DNA from: a virus
DNA length: 30,749 bases
Direction: 5' to 3' (one strand)
IMG/VR virus record: IMGVR_UViG_3300025133_000427
Coordinates: 1-30,749 of that record
The notes beneath the pieces were generated by a model. The model searched no databases. It was not told the DNA's origin and saw only the letters and a program-made list of their open reading frames with translations. Positions 1-9,770 of this stretch are shown one piece after another (position 1 is the stretch's first letter; each line of letters opens with the position of its first letter). The position numbers were made by a program, and so were the translations under genes.

Positions 1-2
1 CT

Positions 3-3000
3 AAAATTAAGTTTAATACATTTGTAACTCCTATGACTACAGAGAGTACATTATATGACCTATCAGATGTTATAGAAAAGTACACTTTATCTCTAACTAA
101 TAGAGGGATACTTGGACCAGATGGTAAGATGTATTATCCTGTTACTCAGTATGACTATGTTACTAGACAGTCTACAGAGATGCAGAATAATGACTTATTC
201 TTTCATGAGCTAGAGGATGTATTTACTCAAAATTCAATGTATAGAAATTATTACATGGATGAAGAGTATGGTGAAGAAAGAAGGAATGACTTAAAAGTTA
301 TGACTTTCCTTAGTAGAAAATATCAAGGGAATGACTCTGGTGTATCCATAAGCGATATTAAATATATAGATGAATACTCTTCTAAGGTTGATATGATAGT
401 AATGGAAAAAACATTACCTTATTTAACATTAGCTGATAAATCTAGATCATATTTAATGAAAGGTTTACCCCACTATAATTTACCTAATGGTAAGGTTACT
501 GACCAAGTGGCTGATATATTTGCTGGATACATTGTAGATGAATTAAATACTATGAATAAAGCTTATGAAGCTATTTATGGTAAAGATAAGATAGACCCTA
601 AGAACTTAGTTGTTAACTACCATTATAAAATGGACAAGGGTGAAAAGAACTTTAAGAAAGGTAATGCCTTTACTTTACAGTCGTTTCCATCTTTATCTCC
701 TGGTACAGAAGCAGCTAAAGAATTAGGACTGTATAATGAAAGTAAAGGTGATAAACCTTTCTCTGTACATGAGACATTTATATCTGATGACGGTGAGAAC
801 TCAACAATTGAGGAAGGTACTAGAAATAAATTAAAACCTTATATTAAAGCTACTTTAAATGCTTATATTGATGCTGAAGCAGCAAAGATGGAAAGTACTT
901 TTGTAACTAAAGAAAAAGGTAAAGTTACTCATATTTCATTGAGTAAGGCTATTAGAGATAAATACCTAAAGGATGGAGACATTTCTAAAGGTATGAAGAA
1001 TATAGCAGCCAATTATGTAACTAATGGTATGATATCTAATATAGAGTATACTAAGTTATTTACTGGTGATGTTAGGTTCTATAAGACAGGTGTGGATTTC
1101 TTAAAAAGAGTTCCAGCAACTACTGCTACAGGAGATTCTCTTAGAATCACTGAAGGAGTTAATGAATACTTTAATATTGCAGTTGCTCCTAATTTTGATT
1201 TTCAATCAGACTTTTTATCTAATGATGAGCATATAGCTAACATTAAAAAGCTTACTAAGGACATTAAGAATCCTGATGAGAAAGCTGCAATGATAGCTTC
1301 TATTGAAGCATCAAGAAATGCTTATTCTAGAGTTAATAGAACTGATGCTCAAGGTTGGATAACAATGCCTAGATTTAAAGAAATAATGATTGGTTTAGGG
1401 TACTGGGAAGCTGGTATGGATGAAGCTTATGATAGAGTTATGACTCCTGGCAAAGCTAAAGCTGAGGATTATGATTTATTTTCTAAAAAAATGACTACTT
1501 TTCAACCTAAGAAAGGTATGCACTTTGAGTTATTTAAAGACCCTAATACTAATTTAATTAGACCTATATATTTAAAATATTCACAAGCTATATTATTTCC
1601 AGATTTTATTGAGAGTAATCCAACTCTTAAGAATATGGAAAAAGCTATGCGTGAAAATAACATCTCCGAGATGATTACTGGAGATGGTGTTAAAGTTGGG
1701 GCTGTAGAACCTACTGACATTCAGGCTGATAATATAGTATTTAATCCTATAAGACTTAGGAATAAGCATTGGAAATTACAACAAGATTTACCATCTAAAG
1801 ATAAAGACACTTTAGTTGGTTCTCAAATACAAGTTAACATTACTGCAGATTTAGATCCTGAAAAGGATTATAATGGTAAGAATGGTAGAGAGTTAGCTGA
1901 AGCTATAACTAATGTGTCTACTACATTATCGGATAGAGGTTTTGAAAAATTAGCTAAAGACTTAGGAATTGGTGAAGATGGAAGAATCAACGATACTGAG
2001 AAATTGTATGATAAGCTATATAATACCTTCAAAAAAGAAGGGGAGTCTAAATATTTATTAGATGCATTAAAGGCTAGAGTACCATTTGATTTAATACATA
2101 GCCATAGAGGTCAGATATATAGTAAGATAAATGGGATGTTTAAATCTGCAGCCACTACAGTTAAACAAGCTGGTGGTTCTGCTATTCAAATGTCAGATTT
2201 TGGATTTGATTCTGATTTAGCAGGTAAGAACTTTAAAACTCCTGCAGAATTAAATAAGTCTGAATTGTCTGGAATTACATGGTTAAAGAATGAAACAGAA
2301 TTAAGACCTCCTAGATACACTCAAGATCCTAACGGTGAGTATAGTACTAAACCTGGAGAAATATTATTACCTTATAATAAGTTAGCTTCATTGTTTGGTG
2401 ACAAGTGGGAAAAAGTCAAAAAGTTGTCTCCAGATAAAATAATGGAGCTTATTGATGAAGATGCTTTAAATGTTATTGGATATAGAATACCTAATCAAAA
2501 GTTAGCGTCTAATGATAGCTTGAAGATTGTGGGTATTTTACCTCCTCATGCTGGAAATACTATTGTAGCTTATGCTGAAATTACTGCAAAGACTGGTAGT
2601 GATTTTGATATTGATAAGATGTATTACATTCAACCACCTCTACATTTCAATAGAAAGACTGGTAAGGTTGAGGCTATTAAATTTTTAGATGACTCTAATT
2701 CTACTGTAGAAGAGAGGTATGAAAATTATGCTAGAGCTGAACGGAATAAAAAAGAAGCTATAAAGATATTATCTGATGAAGGTATTGACTTAAAAGAGAT
2801 TAAAAACTTAAATAAAGAGTTTTTAAATAGTAAGATAGCTAAGAATCAAGATAAGTTATTCTCATTATTAGACTTATCAGAAGCTGAGGATATTGCTGAT
2901 GAGATATTAGTTGAGGTTGGAGAGACAATTTCATTTGAGGAATTTTCAAATCTAGCTATAGAGGAGCAAAATACAACTAATGCTTTAAAGTCTAGAAGGG

Positions 3001-5174
3001 TTGATTTATATAAAGATGTATTAGAAAGTAATCATTCATTTGTTAGACTAATATCTTCAGTTGATGCTGAGTTCTTAGAAGAGCAAATTAAGTATATGTT
3101 ACCTAGTCCTAAATTAGGAGATTTAGAAATTTATCACCCTACTTTCCAAATGGACATTAGAAGAGAAAATTCTACATCTAAAGGTGGAGTTGGGCAATTA
3201 GCTAATCAGCAAACTGATAATGCTATTTCTCAATTTGGATTTAAAAAGATTAATGAGGGAGGAACTAGACTATCTTCTGATGGTATACTAGATTTATCAA
3301 ATCCTTTTATTAAAGAGTTTGAGGTTCTAGCTAAAGATAAAGATGGCAATCTTACAGGTAAGGTTGAAAAGACTTTAAATAATGCAGTATATTTAACTGA
3401 AGTTATTTCAGCTTATATGAATGCATTCGTAGATGCTGCTAAGGATAACTATATAGGTAGAGCCAACTTTAACTTTGCAACTAATAATGCAGCATTCTTA
3501 ATGATGAGAAGTGGTATTAGTTCTCAAAAAGTTACAGCTTTAATGTCTCAACCAGGTATTAAGAGATTTATAGAGCTTACTAATGAGAAAGAAGGTCAAG
3601 CTGTTAAGAGAAACTCTAAATCACCATTAGAATTAGTAATGGCTGAATATGACATAAAGAAAGTTAATAGCTCTTCTTCAATCAATGATTACTCTACTGA
3701 GAAGTTAATGAGTAACGCTAAGGCTGACTCAATGCCTGATGCTCAAGAGCAAATGGACTTATTAGATTTATTCTTATATACTAGGAATTTATCTAAAGTT
3801 TTAAGACAATCTGTACAAGCTTCTAAAGCTCCAGTTAAAGGTCCAGGAACCACATTAATGGAATCTTATGTTATGGTAGATAAGAGAAATAATGTTGGTA
3901 ATACCTACAATAATTTAGGGGAAAGAGTTTTGATCAATTGGGATAAAATGTTTGATGGTACTATGTTAGGTACCTACCATAAGAATGGTCCAGTTGCTGT
4001 AACTAAAGCTGTAGGTCCATTGTCAATGATGGGAAGTAACGGAATGTTAGATTCTGTTAGAAATACATATAAGAAAGTATATGGTACAGAGCTAGAAGAT
4101 GCTAAAAAGGCTAATAAGATATACAACCTTCAGTTTGCAGCTTTAATGGCTAATAGTGAGACATATAAAGTTACAAATGAAAAGTTAAACTCTTTAATGT
4201 ACGGTGAAAATTCTGTAGGTAGGAGAATGTATGAATTGAAAAATTCTGGAACTCATGATAATAACTCATTAGTTCAATCATTATCATTTGTTCCTGGCAC
4301 ATACGGAGCACCTGATTTCTTAAAGGTTAATAAACTTGGTGGTGTGGATGTAATTGATAATGAAGCTTTAACTAGCTATTGGTTAGATTTATTTCACAAA
4401 CCTTCTACTAGAGAGTTGGCTGAAGATTTAGTTAGATATTCTTTCTATACTTCAGGACTTGTCGGAGGTTCTAATACTATATTTGAATTAGTTGACTATA
4501 GAATACTATATGCTATGGGGATGACTGATTCAGAATATAACTCTATAAAGAGTCAAGATAAAGTTCCTTCTGAGTTAATGGATCAAGTATTAAAAAATAG
4601 TTGGGATGACACAGAAATAGTTCCAGTTGTAGGAGCTAAGGGTGCAATTAACCTCAATGATGACAAAAAGGATTATAGAAACCTTTTCTTTGGTGTTAAT
4701 AGAGTTAGTAGTCCTAATTTAATTGTAGGATATGATTCAGATTTTAATCCAGTATATAAACCTTATGTAACTAAGATTCGTAAAGAGAAAGTTCCTGGAG
4801 CATTTGATAGAGTTATTAAGATTAAGGAGTTATTTAAGTATCAAGGTAATAAGGAGGATGGTACTGGTGTGTATATCAGAGTTAATAAGTCTGGATATAG
4901 TAGTCCTAAAGGTAAATTATTTGAATTTTCAGATGAATCTATAATCTCTGGAAATAATGGTGCATTAAATTTGGAAAATTCAGAATTATTTAGTAGTTTT
5001 GTAGACCCTGTATATCCAGGAAATGTAGATAATAAGGTTTTAAGAATAGCTGAAGATATTTATGATCAAGAAGAGTCTGAAGCAATGGAAGCTATAGAAT
5101 TGGAAGAAGCTGAACTTGAGGCTGCCAAGAATGAAAATGAAGAATTAAAGAAACACTGTAAAGGTAAAAAATAA
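3..5174 (+). CDS. Virion RNA polymerase of crAss-like phage, catalytic protein (5'-truncated by window edge)
   Basis: Probable DNA-dependent RNA polymerase that is packaged in the virion and injected to transcribe early phage genes. Counting from the ATG at base 33, residues 857-861 read DFDID inside TGSDFDIDKMYY. This is the metal-binding signature of the crAss-like phage polymerase (phage phi14:2 gp66), related to the DxDGD motif of cellular RNAP beta-prime and eukaryotic RNA-dependent polymerases. A stretch near residues 570-610 with several lysines could be part of the other double-psi barrel, but that is inference. The C-terminal 30 residues are Glu/Lys rich and probably coiled coil. The frame stays open upstream of base 33 to the window edge with no stop, so the ATG is probably internal and the protein longer than 1713 residues; the single-chain relative is about 2180. 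The zincin giant protein starts 5 bases after the stop. Confidence 0.82.
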   Translation, partial: KIKFNTFVTPMTTESTLYDLSDVIEKYTLSLTNRGILGPDGKMYYPVTQYDYVTRQSTEMQNNDLFFHELEDVFTQNSMYRNYYMDEEYGEERRNDLKVMTFLSRKYQGNDSGVSISDIKYIDEYSSKVDMIVMEKTLPYLTLADKSRSYLMKGLPHYNLPNGKVTDQVADIFAGYIVDELNTMNKAYEAIYGKDKIDPKNLVVNYHYKMDKGEKNFKKGNAFTLQSFPSLSPGTEAAKELGLYNESKGDKPFSVHETFISDDGENSTIEEGTRNKLKPYIKATLNAYIDAEAAKMESTFVTKEKGKVTHISLSKAIRDKYLKDGDISKGMKNIAANYVTNGMISNIEYTKLFTGDVRFYKTGVDFLKRVPATTATGDSLRITEGVNEYFNIAVAPNFDFQSDFLSNDEHIANIKKLTKDIKNPDEKAAMIASIEASRNAYSRVNRTDAQGWITMPRFKEIMIGLGYWEAGMDEAYDRVMTPGKAKAEDYDLFSKKMTTFQPKKGMHFELFKDPNTNLIRPIYLKYSQAILFPDFIESNPTLKNMEKAMRENNISEMITGDGVKVGAVEPTDIQADNIVFNPIRLRNKHWKLQQDLPSKDKDTLVGSQIQVNITADLDPEKDYNGKNGRELAEAITNVSTTLSDRGFEKLAKDLGIGEDGRINDTEKLYDKLYNTFKKEGESKYLLDALKARVPFDLIHSHRGQIYSKINGMFKSAATTVKQAGGSAIQMSDFGFDSDLAGKNFKTPAELNKSELSGITWLKNETELRPPRYTQDPNGEYSTKPGEILLPYNKLASLFGDKWEKVKKLSPDKIMELIDEDALNVIGYRIPNQKLASNDSLKIVGILPPHAGNTIVAYAEITAKTGSDFDIDKMYYIQPPLHFNRKTGKVEAIKFLDDSNSTVEERYENYARAERNKKEAIKILSDEGIDLKEIKNLNKEFLNSKIAKNQDKLFSLLDLSEAEDIADEILVEVGETISFEEFSNLAIEEQNTTNALKSRRVDLYKDVLESNHSFVRLISSVDAEFLEEQIKYMLPSPKLGDLEIYHPTFQMDIRRENSTSKGGVGQLANQQTDNAISQFGFKKINEGGTRLSSDGILDLSNPFIKEFEVLAKDKDGNLTGKVEKTLNNAVYLTEVISAYMNAFVDAAKDNYIGRANFNFATNNAAFLMMRSGISSQKVTALMSQPGIKRFIELTNEKEGQAVKRNSKSPLELVMAEYDIKKVNSSSSINDYSTEKLMSNAKADSMPDAQEQMDLLDLFLYTRNLSKVLRQSVQASKAPVKGPGTTLMESYVMVDKRNNVGNTYNNLGERVLINWDKMFDGTMLGTYHKNGPVAVTKAVGPLSMMGSNGMLDSVRNTYKKVYGTELEDAKKANKIYNLQFAALMANSETYKVTNEKLNSLMYGENSVGRRMYELKNSGTHDNNSLVQSLSFVPGTYGAPDFLKVNKLGGVDVIDNEALTSYWLDLFHKPSTRELAEDLVRYSFYTSGLVGGSNTIFELVDYRILYAMGMTDSEYNSIKSQDKVPSELMDQVLKNSWDDTEIVPVVGAKGAINLNDDKKDYRNLFFGVNRVSSPNLIVGYDSDFNPVYKPYVTKIRKEKVPGAFDRVIKIKELFKYQGNKEDGTGVYIRVNKSGYSSPKGKLFEFSDESIISGNNGALNLENSELFSSFVDPVYPGNVDNKVLRIAEDIYDQEESEAMEAIELEEAELEAAKNENEELKKHCKGKK

Positions 5175-5179
5175 ATACT

Positions 5180-8100
5180 ATGAGTATCAAATGTCCAAAT
5201 ACAAACCTTCCTGAATGGCAACAACTAGAAGCAGCTCATCCAGAACTTGCTTACTATTATTGGGATAAGTATGACGGTAAAGTTCCAGTTGAGTTATTAG
5301 ATGATAGTGAAACTTTCTCTTATGGAGGTGATAGAAATTTACCTGTTAAAGAGTCTGATTTTAAGCCCGAATTAGAAACTAGAATGTTAGATTACATTTC
5401 TAAATTGGGCTATACGTCTAAAAATAAGTCTAGTAAGACTGAAGATAAACATCATATATTACACACTTATAGAAATTCTAAGTATAGAGCTGACCAAACT
5501 AAAGAAACTAGGTTAGAAACTACTAAGAAACTTTATAATGCTGCTGTTAAACGTAATGAAAGAGGTGCTATAGGAGACACTCTACCTTTAATTATAGAGA
5601 AGATAGGAACTACTGGAGAAGGTATTCCTAATTATACTGTTGAGGTTAATCCAGAATATTTAACTAAGAGATGGGAATTGGCTAAAGATGAAATGGAAGC
5701 TCAAGCTGAGTTTGATGAATCAATGGTTAAATCTCCTATTTATGCTAGTAGAAAAAACAGATTAGCTGACGCTAAGGGTGTAGATGAAGTATCCTCATTT
5801 GAGGAGAAGTTAAGTTTGATGAAAAAGTCATTTCCAGGTGTTGATATTATTTTTGATACCAATATGCAGGAGAATGGTAGATACTACCCAAATGGCATGT
5901 ATAATGAAGGTAAGCCTCAAATTGCAATTAATACAAACTTATTATCTAAAGATGTAGTAATTCATGAATTTGGTCATTTATTCTTAGACCTTTTGGGAGG
6001 TATGGACAATAGCTTCGTTAAAAGAGGTCGTGATTTATTAAAAGGTAGTAAATTAGAAAGAATAGTATTAGAAGCTTATGCTGATGAAGGTTTAACTCCA
6101 GAAGAAATGGATTTAGAAATACTTACTACAGCTATTGGTTATGAAGGTGCAGCTTTATATGAGCAAAAGAAGCACTCACCATTTAAAACATGGGTTAAAA
6201 TATTCTTGAATAAATTAAGACTTCAGTTAGGACTTAACGGGAATGTTGCTATGGAACTTTCTAGGAGAATGCTTAACAATGAAGTTAACATGGATAAGTT
6301 AACTGGAGAATTGTCATCAAGAGTAATGTTCTCTAAATCAGCTAATAGTGAAAAGCCTACTTCTGAGGAAGATTCTAAAATGGATGAAACTATTAAGAAG
6401 GTAATTAGTAGAGTTTCAGTACTTAAGAAAAAATATAAAGATTCTAACAATTCTGAATTTAAGGATCATATTACTGACCTATTAAAAGAATTAGAGGATA
6501 AGCGTGATGTAAAAGGTTTAATTAGATATGTTGATGAAGTTAACTTTCAAACATCTAAGATTAAATCAGCATTAGCTAAAATGAGAACTTCTGATGAAGA
6601 TATAGATGCTAAGAGATTGAAAGATATAGGTACCTTTATAGGTGCATTTGATTTAATTGAAGAAGTAGAATTACTATTAAATGATGAAATAGAAAAGTAT
6701 GAGAGAACAGGTGATACAGAAACTGTTAAACTTTTACTTAAGAAAAGAAATTTAGATAAGGCTATTGTCAATCTTAAAAATATTAATACCACCTATAAAG
6801 CATTGGAAATTAGAGCTTTAAAGCAAGTTATTGCTCCAATGTCTAATAGAGTTAAACACTCTTACGAGGTTCAATATGAAAGAGATTTCTATGCTTCTCA
6901 CGGAGGTTATAAAAATGCTAAATCTTCTCTAGGAAAAAGTCTAAAAGGGGCTAAGGAGGAATATATTAATGATAAGTTGGCTGAGAATGCTGAAAAGATT
7001 CAATCTGAGGAAGATAAGTATGTTGATAGAATATTAGAAGTTGCCCCAAAGGATATTGGACAAGCTACTTCTTGGGTTGTTGACCCTAAGAATATAGACG
7101 ATGCACTTATTCAATCTACTATTGAGGTATTAGATAAGGCTGATCATAAATCCAGAATGGACTTCTTAAATGAAAGAGATGAGGCTAGGGATATTTGGGA
7201 TGAGCTTATGGAAGCTAAAGGTACAAGTGACCAAAAGAAGCTTTATAAGGACATTATAGAGGTTATTGACGGAAAAGAGACTAACTATATGGTTGGTAAA
7301 TATAAGTCAACTTATAAGGACCGTGAGGCTGCTCAATATAAAGAGTGGAATCAACGTGAAGAAGCTGGTGAAATGATTACAGCTAAGGAGAAAATTATAT
7401 TTTACCAAAAGTTAAAAACTGAAGAGTTAAATCCTCAATGGAATAAGATTCAAAAAATGGATGATTCTAATCCAACTAAGAAGGCTTATTTATATTTAAC
7501 TGACCAATCTAGAAGAAAAGATGCTATAACTCCAGGTAGATATTCTTTAGGTATGAATATTAAGAATTTAAAACCTGAAGAGATAACTTATAAGTTACCA
7601 GCTATAGAAAAGACTGGATTAGAGAGAATTAAAGAGCAAGGATTATGGACTGCTGGAGCAGAAGGATTTAAAGATGCTTTTGTTAAAGATAGTGAAGATA
7701 CTGAGTTTGGTGAGCAGCCTTTAGAAGAAATTGACCCTAATCTTAAAGTTGTAATAGCTGATGAGAAAGGTAAGGAGAATCAAAAAGTACCTATTCATTA
7801 TAGAGGTAACTTAAAAAAGGCTTCTCAACAATCTTATGATTTAATTGGTATATCTTTAATGGATTATAATAATGTAGCTAACTATAAGGCTAAGTCTGAT
7901 GTTGCTCATATTGTAGAATTATTAAATGATAGAGCTGCTTCAAGAGAAGTTGTTAAGAAACAAGCTGGTAAATGGGTTGTTCAGATGCTTAATGGTGAAG
8001 ATTATGAGCCAATTAGAAGTAAAGGTATTAACTCAAATGTATATAAAACATTAAATTCAATTGTTCAAGATAGGTTATACGGTATATCTTCTATAGATCA

Positions 8101-9376
8101 TGGGGATGTGTTAGGAGTTAACATTAATAAATCTGCCAATACTGTAATGGGATGGACTGGTCACACAATGCTTATTGCAAACTATGTGTCAGGAGGTGTC
8201 AATTTACTACAAGGTAAGTTTCAAAACTTTTTAGAGAGCACAGGGAGTAAACACTTTAGTGGTACCAACTTAAGAAAAGCTGAAGCTTTAATAATGAAAG
8301 ATTCTGCTGCCATACTGGGAGATATTAAAAGAGAAGTTCCTCAATCAAAAACTAACTTGCTAGTTGAGAAGTTTAATGCTTTTGGAGATTTTTCTGGAAT
8401 AGTTGATAGATATTCTAACGATAGTAAATTGAAAAGGTCTTTAAGTATGTCAACTGGTCACGCAATTAATCATATGGGTGAGCATTACATACAGTCAAGT
8501 TTAATGTATGCAATATTAGATAATATTAAAGTTGATGACGGTAAAGGTGGTAAAATGGCTTTACATGAAGCTTATGAATTAAAAGGTAAAAAGCTAGAAC
8601 TTAAGGAAGGTGTTACATTCTCAGAAGATGAGGTATTTCAGGTAGAAAGAAAGATTAAAGAAGTTATTAAGCAATTGCATGGTAATTATGATAATACCAA
8701 CAAAGCGATGGCTCAACGATATGTGACTGGGAAATTTGCATTCATGCTAAGAAAGTGGATGGTTGTAGGTGTTCAGAGAAGATGGAGAGGTATTGCTGGT
8801 GCTGGTAAAAGTAAGGAGCATAGAACTGCTGATGATATAGCTTTTAATTCTGTATTAGAAGAGGATGCTGAAGGATACTATACTACAGGTATTAAGTTTA
8901 TAAGAGATATTTCAGGTGATCTTAAAAAGATGCAATTTGCAATGGTATCTGGAGAATGGAATAATCTTACAGATAAAGAAAGGGCTAATATTAGAAAGAC
9001 TGTTGTAGAGATGGGAACTATGGTGTTAGCAGCTACATTGTCTGGAGTATTAGCAGGTTTAGCTGAGGATGCTGATGATGATGATAAAGAATTTTATTAT
9101 ACTATGGCATACTTATCTAGAAGATTCTATTCTGAACTTAGGTTTTATAGTTCTGCAGAAGAACCTTATAAGATATTAACTACTCCAGCAGCATCCCTAT
9201 CGATGGTAGAGAAAACTGGTAAATTTATTGACCAGATGTTTAATCCTTCTGAAGTTTACCAAAAAGGTGCTAACAAAGGTGAGCTGAAACTTGTTAGAAA
9301 AGGTAAGAAATTACTACCTGTATTCAATCAACTGGATAGAAATCTACAGGATGCTTACAAGTGGATTGCTCAATAG
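5180..9376 (+). CDS. Giant virion-associated protein with N-terminal zincin metalloprotease motif
   Basis: A 1398-residue protein, probably packaged and injected with the RNA polymerase encoded just upstream (5-base gap, same unit). Residues 262-266 are HEFGH within VIHEFGHLFLDLL, the zinc-binding HExxH helix of zincins. A later Glu in DLEILTTAIG (about residues 311-320) is the likely third zinc ligand. The middle (about 400-900) is long, charged and helical with probable coiled coils. Near residues 1276-1296 is the only clear hydrophobic segment (MVLAATLSGVLAGLAE), just before a run of Asp; it could touch or cross the host membrane during ejection, as internal virion proteins of other phages do. 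The protease motif is seen. The packaging role comes from crAss-like gene order, and the substrate is unknown: it could act on the host envelope, on virion proteins or on the polymerase. Confidence 0.7.
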   Translation: MSIKCPNTNLPEWQQLEAAHPELAYYYWDKYDGKVPVELLDDSETFSYGGDRNLPVKESDFKPELETRMLDYISKLGYTSKNKSSKTEDKHHILHTYRNSKYRADQTKETRLETTKKLYNAAVKRNERGAIGDTLPLIIEKIGTTGEGIPNYTVEVNPEYLTKRWELAKDEMEAQAEFDESMVKSPIYASRKNRLADAKGVDEVSSFEEKLSLMKKSFPGVDIIFDTNMQENGRYYPNGMYNEGKPQIAINTNLLSKDVVIHEFGHLFLDLLGGMDNSFVKRGRDLLKGSKLERIVLEAYADEGLTPEEMDLEILTTAIGYEGAALYEQKKHSPFKTWVKIFLNKLRLQLGLNGNVAMELSRRMLNNEVNMDKLTGELSSRVMFSKSANSEKPTSEEDSKMDETIKKVISRVSVLKKKYKDSNNSEFKDHITDLLKELEDKRDVKGLIRYVDEVNFQTSKIKSALAKMRTSDEDIDAKRLKDIGTFIGAFDLIEEVELLLNDEIEKYERTGDTETVKLLLKKRNLDKAIVNLKNINTTYKALEIRALKQVIAPMSNRVKHSYEVQYERDFYASHGGYKNAKSSLGKSLKGAKEEYINDKLAENAEKIQSEEDKYVDRILEVAPKDIGQATSWVVDPKNIDDALIQSTIEVLDKADHKSRMDFLNERDEARDIWDELMEAKGTSDQKKLYKDIIEVIDGKETNYMVGKYKSTYKDREAAQYKEWNQREEAGEMITAKEKIIFYQKLKTEELNPQWNKIQKMDDSNPTKKAYLYLTDQSRRKDAITPGRYSLGMNIKNLKPEEITYKLPAIEKTGLERIKEQGLWTAGAEGFKDAFVKDSEDTEFGEQPLEEIDPNLKVVIADEKGKENQKVPIHYRGNLKKASQQSYDLIGISLMDYNNVANYKAKSDVAHIVELLNDRAASREVVKKQAGKWVVQMLNGEDYEPIRSKGINSNVYKTLNSIVQDRLYGISSIDHGDVLGVNINKSANTVMGWTGHTMLIANYVSGGVNLLQGKFQNFLESTGSKHFSGTNLRKAEALIMKDSAAILGDIKREVPQSKTNLLVEKFNAFGDFSGIVDRYSNDSKLKRSLSMSTGHAINHMGEHYIQSSLMYAILDNIKVDDGKGGKMALHEAYELKGKKLELKEGVTFSEDEVFQVERKIKEVIKQLHGNYDNTNKAMAQRYVTGKFAFMLRKWMVVGVQRRWRGIAGAGKSKEHRTADDIAFNSVLEEDAEGYYTTGIKFIRDISGDLKKMQFAMVSGEWNNLTDKERANIRKTVVEMGTMVLAATLSGVLAGLAEDADDDDKEFYYTMAYLSRRFYSELRFYSSAEEPYKILTTPAASLSMVEKTGKFIDQMFNPSEVYQKGANKGELKLVRKGKKLLPVFNQLDRNLQDAYKWIAQ

Positions 9377-9398
9377 TTGAAGAAGTCTAAAAAAAAGC

Positions 9399-9431
9399 AA
9401 AAGTTAAGGGTTAGTACAACCCTTGACTTTT
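9399..9431 (+). terminator. Terminator hairpin of the plus-strand giant-protein unit
   Basis: Two 14-base arms (9399-9412 and 9418-9431) enclose a 5-base loop, 22 bases after the stop of the zincin protein. The upstream arm starts in an A-tract and the downstream arm ends in TTTT. Thirteen pairs are Watson-Crick. The remaining one is U-G in plus-strand RNA but A-C in minus-strand RNA, so the structure fits plus-strand transcripts better. The opposing minus-strand gene ends inside the loop (stop at 9411-9413), so this is the convergence point of the two blocks. Confidence 0.8.
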
Positions 9432-9593
9432 ACCTGCTATCCAGCTACATGCTAGAAAATTAATAATTGTTATAATATAAATTGCATATAACCACTCATT
9501 AGAAATTATACTGTTCATCCAGAATGCAAATGCTGACATTATAACACCTATACACACTAGTGAGTACAGTGTGTAAATTATTGTAAATTTCAT
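9411..9593 (-). CDS. Small two-helix membrane protein of unknown function
   Basis: A 60-residue protein that is mostly hydrophobic. Residues about 4-26 and 36-53 form two candidate transmembrane helices, with a short polar loop (NSIISNE) between and a basic, polar tail (GKSQGLY). Nothing identifies a family. Phage proteins of this size and shape include holins, spanin-like and superinfection proteins, but no diagnostic motif is present and the lysin gene is 9 kb away, so no role is assigned. The ATG is preceded by a pure A/T leader. The stop codon lies in the loop of the convergent terminator, making this the last gene of the minus-strand block. Confidence 0.55.
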   Translation of the reverse strand: MKFTIIYTLYSLVCIGVIMSAFAFWMNSIISNEWLYAIYIITIINFLACSWIAGKSQGLY

Positions 9594-9623
9594 ATTTTAA
9601 AATTTTTTAATTGTTAGTAATAA

Positions 9624-9766
9624 AAGAGTGCAGGTCTTTTTTTTGTTAAGTAATAAAATTCAATTTTTTAAGTCTAATCCATAAGCTCACTCTAAACCCC
9701 TTTAGAAACTAATTTTACTCATGGACGGATTTATATAAATGTTAATTAATTATTGCCTGCACTCTT
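9624..9766 (-). ncRNA. Candidate structured RNA closed by an 11-bp stem
   Basis: The 177-base gap between two minus-strand genes holds a nested structure. The closing stem is perfect: 9624-9634 pairs with 9756-9766 (11 bp). Inside, 9718-9725 pairs with 9678-9685 (8 bp). Within that, 9701-9707 pairs with 9690-9696 around a four-base GGGG loop. In the two inner helices the only non-Watson-Crick pairs are G-U in minus-strand RNA and A-C in plus-strand RNA, so a minus-strand RNA is favoured. It starts just after the stop of the 137-residue gene and ends about 30 bases before the 60-residue membrane protein, so it could be a 3' end, a leader or a processed small RNA. No known RNA family was recognised. 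Confidence 0.5.
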
Positions 9767-9770
9767 ATTT

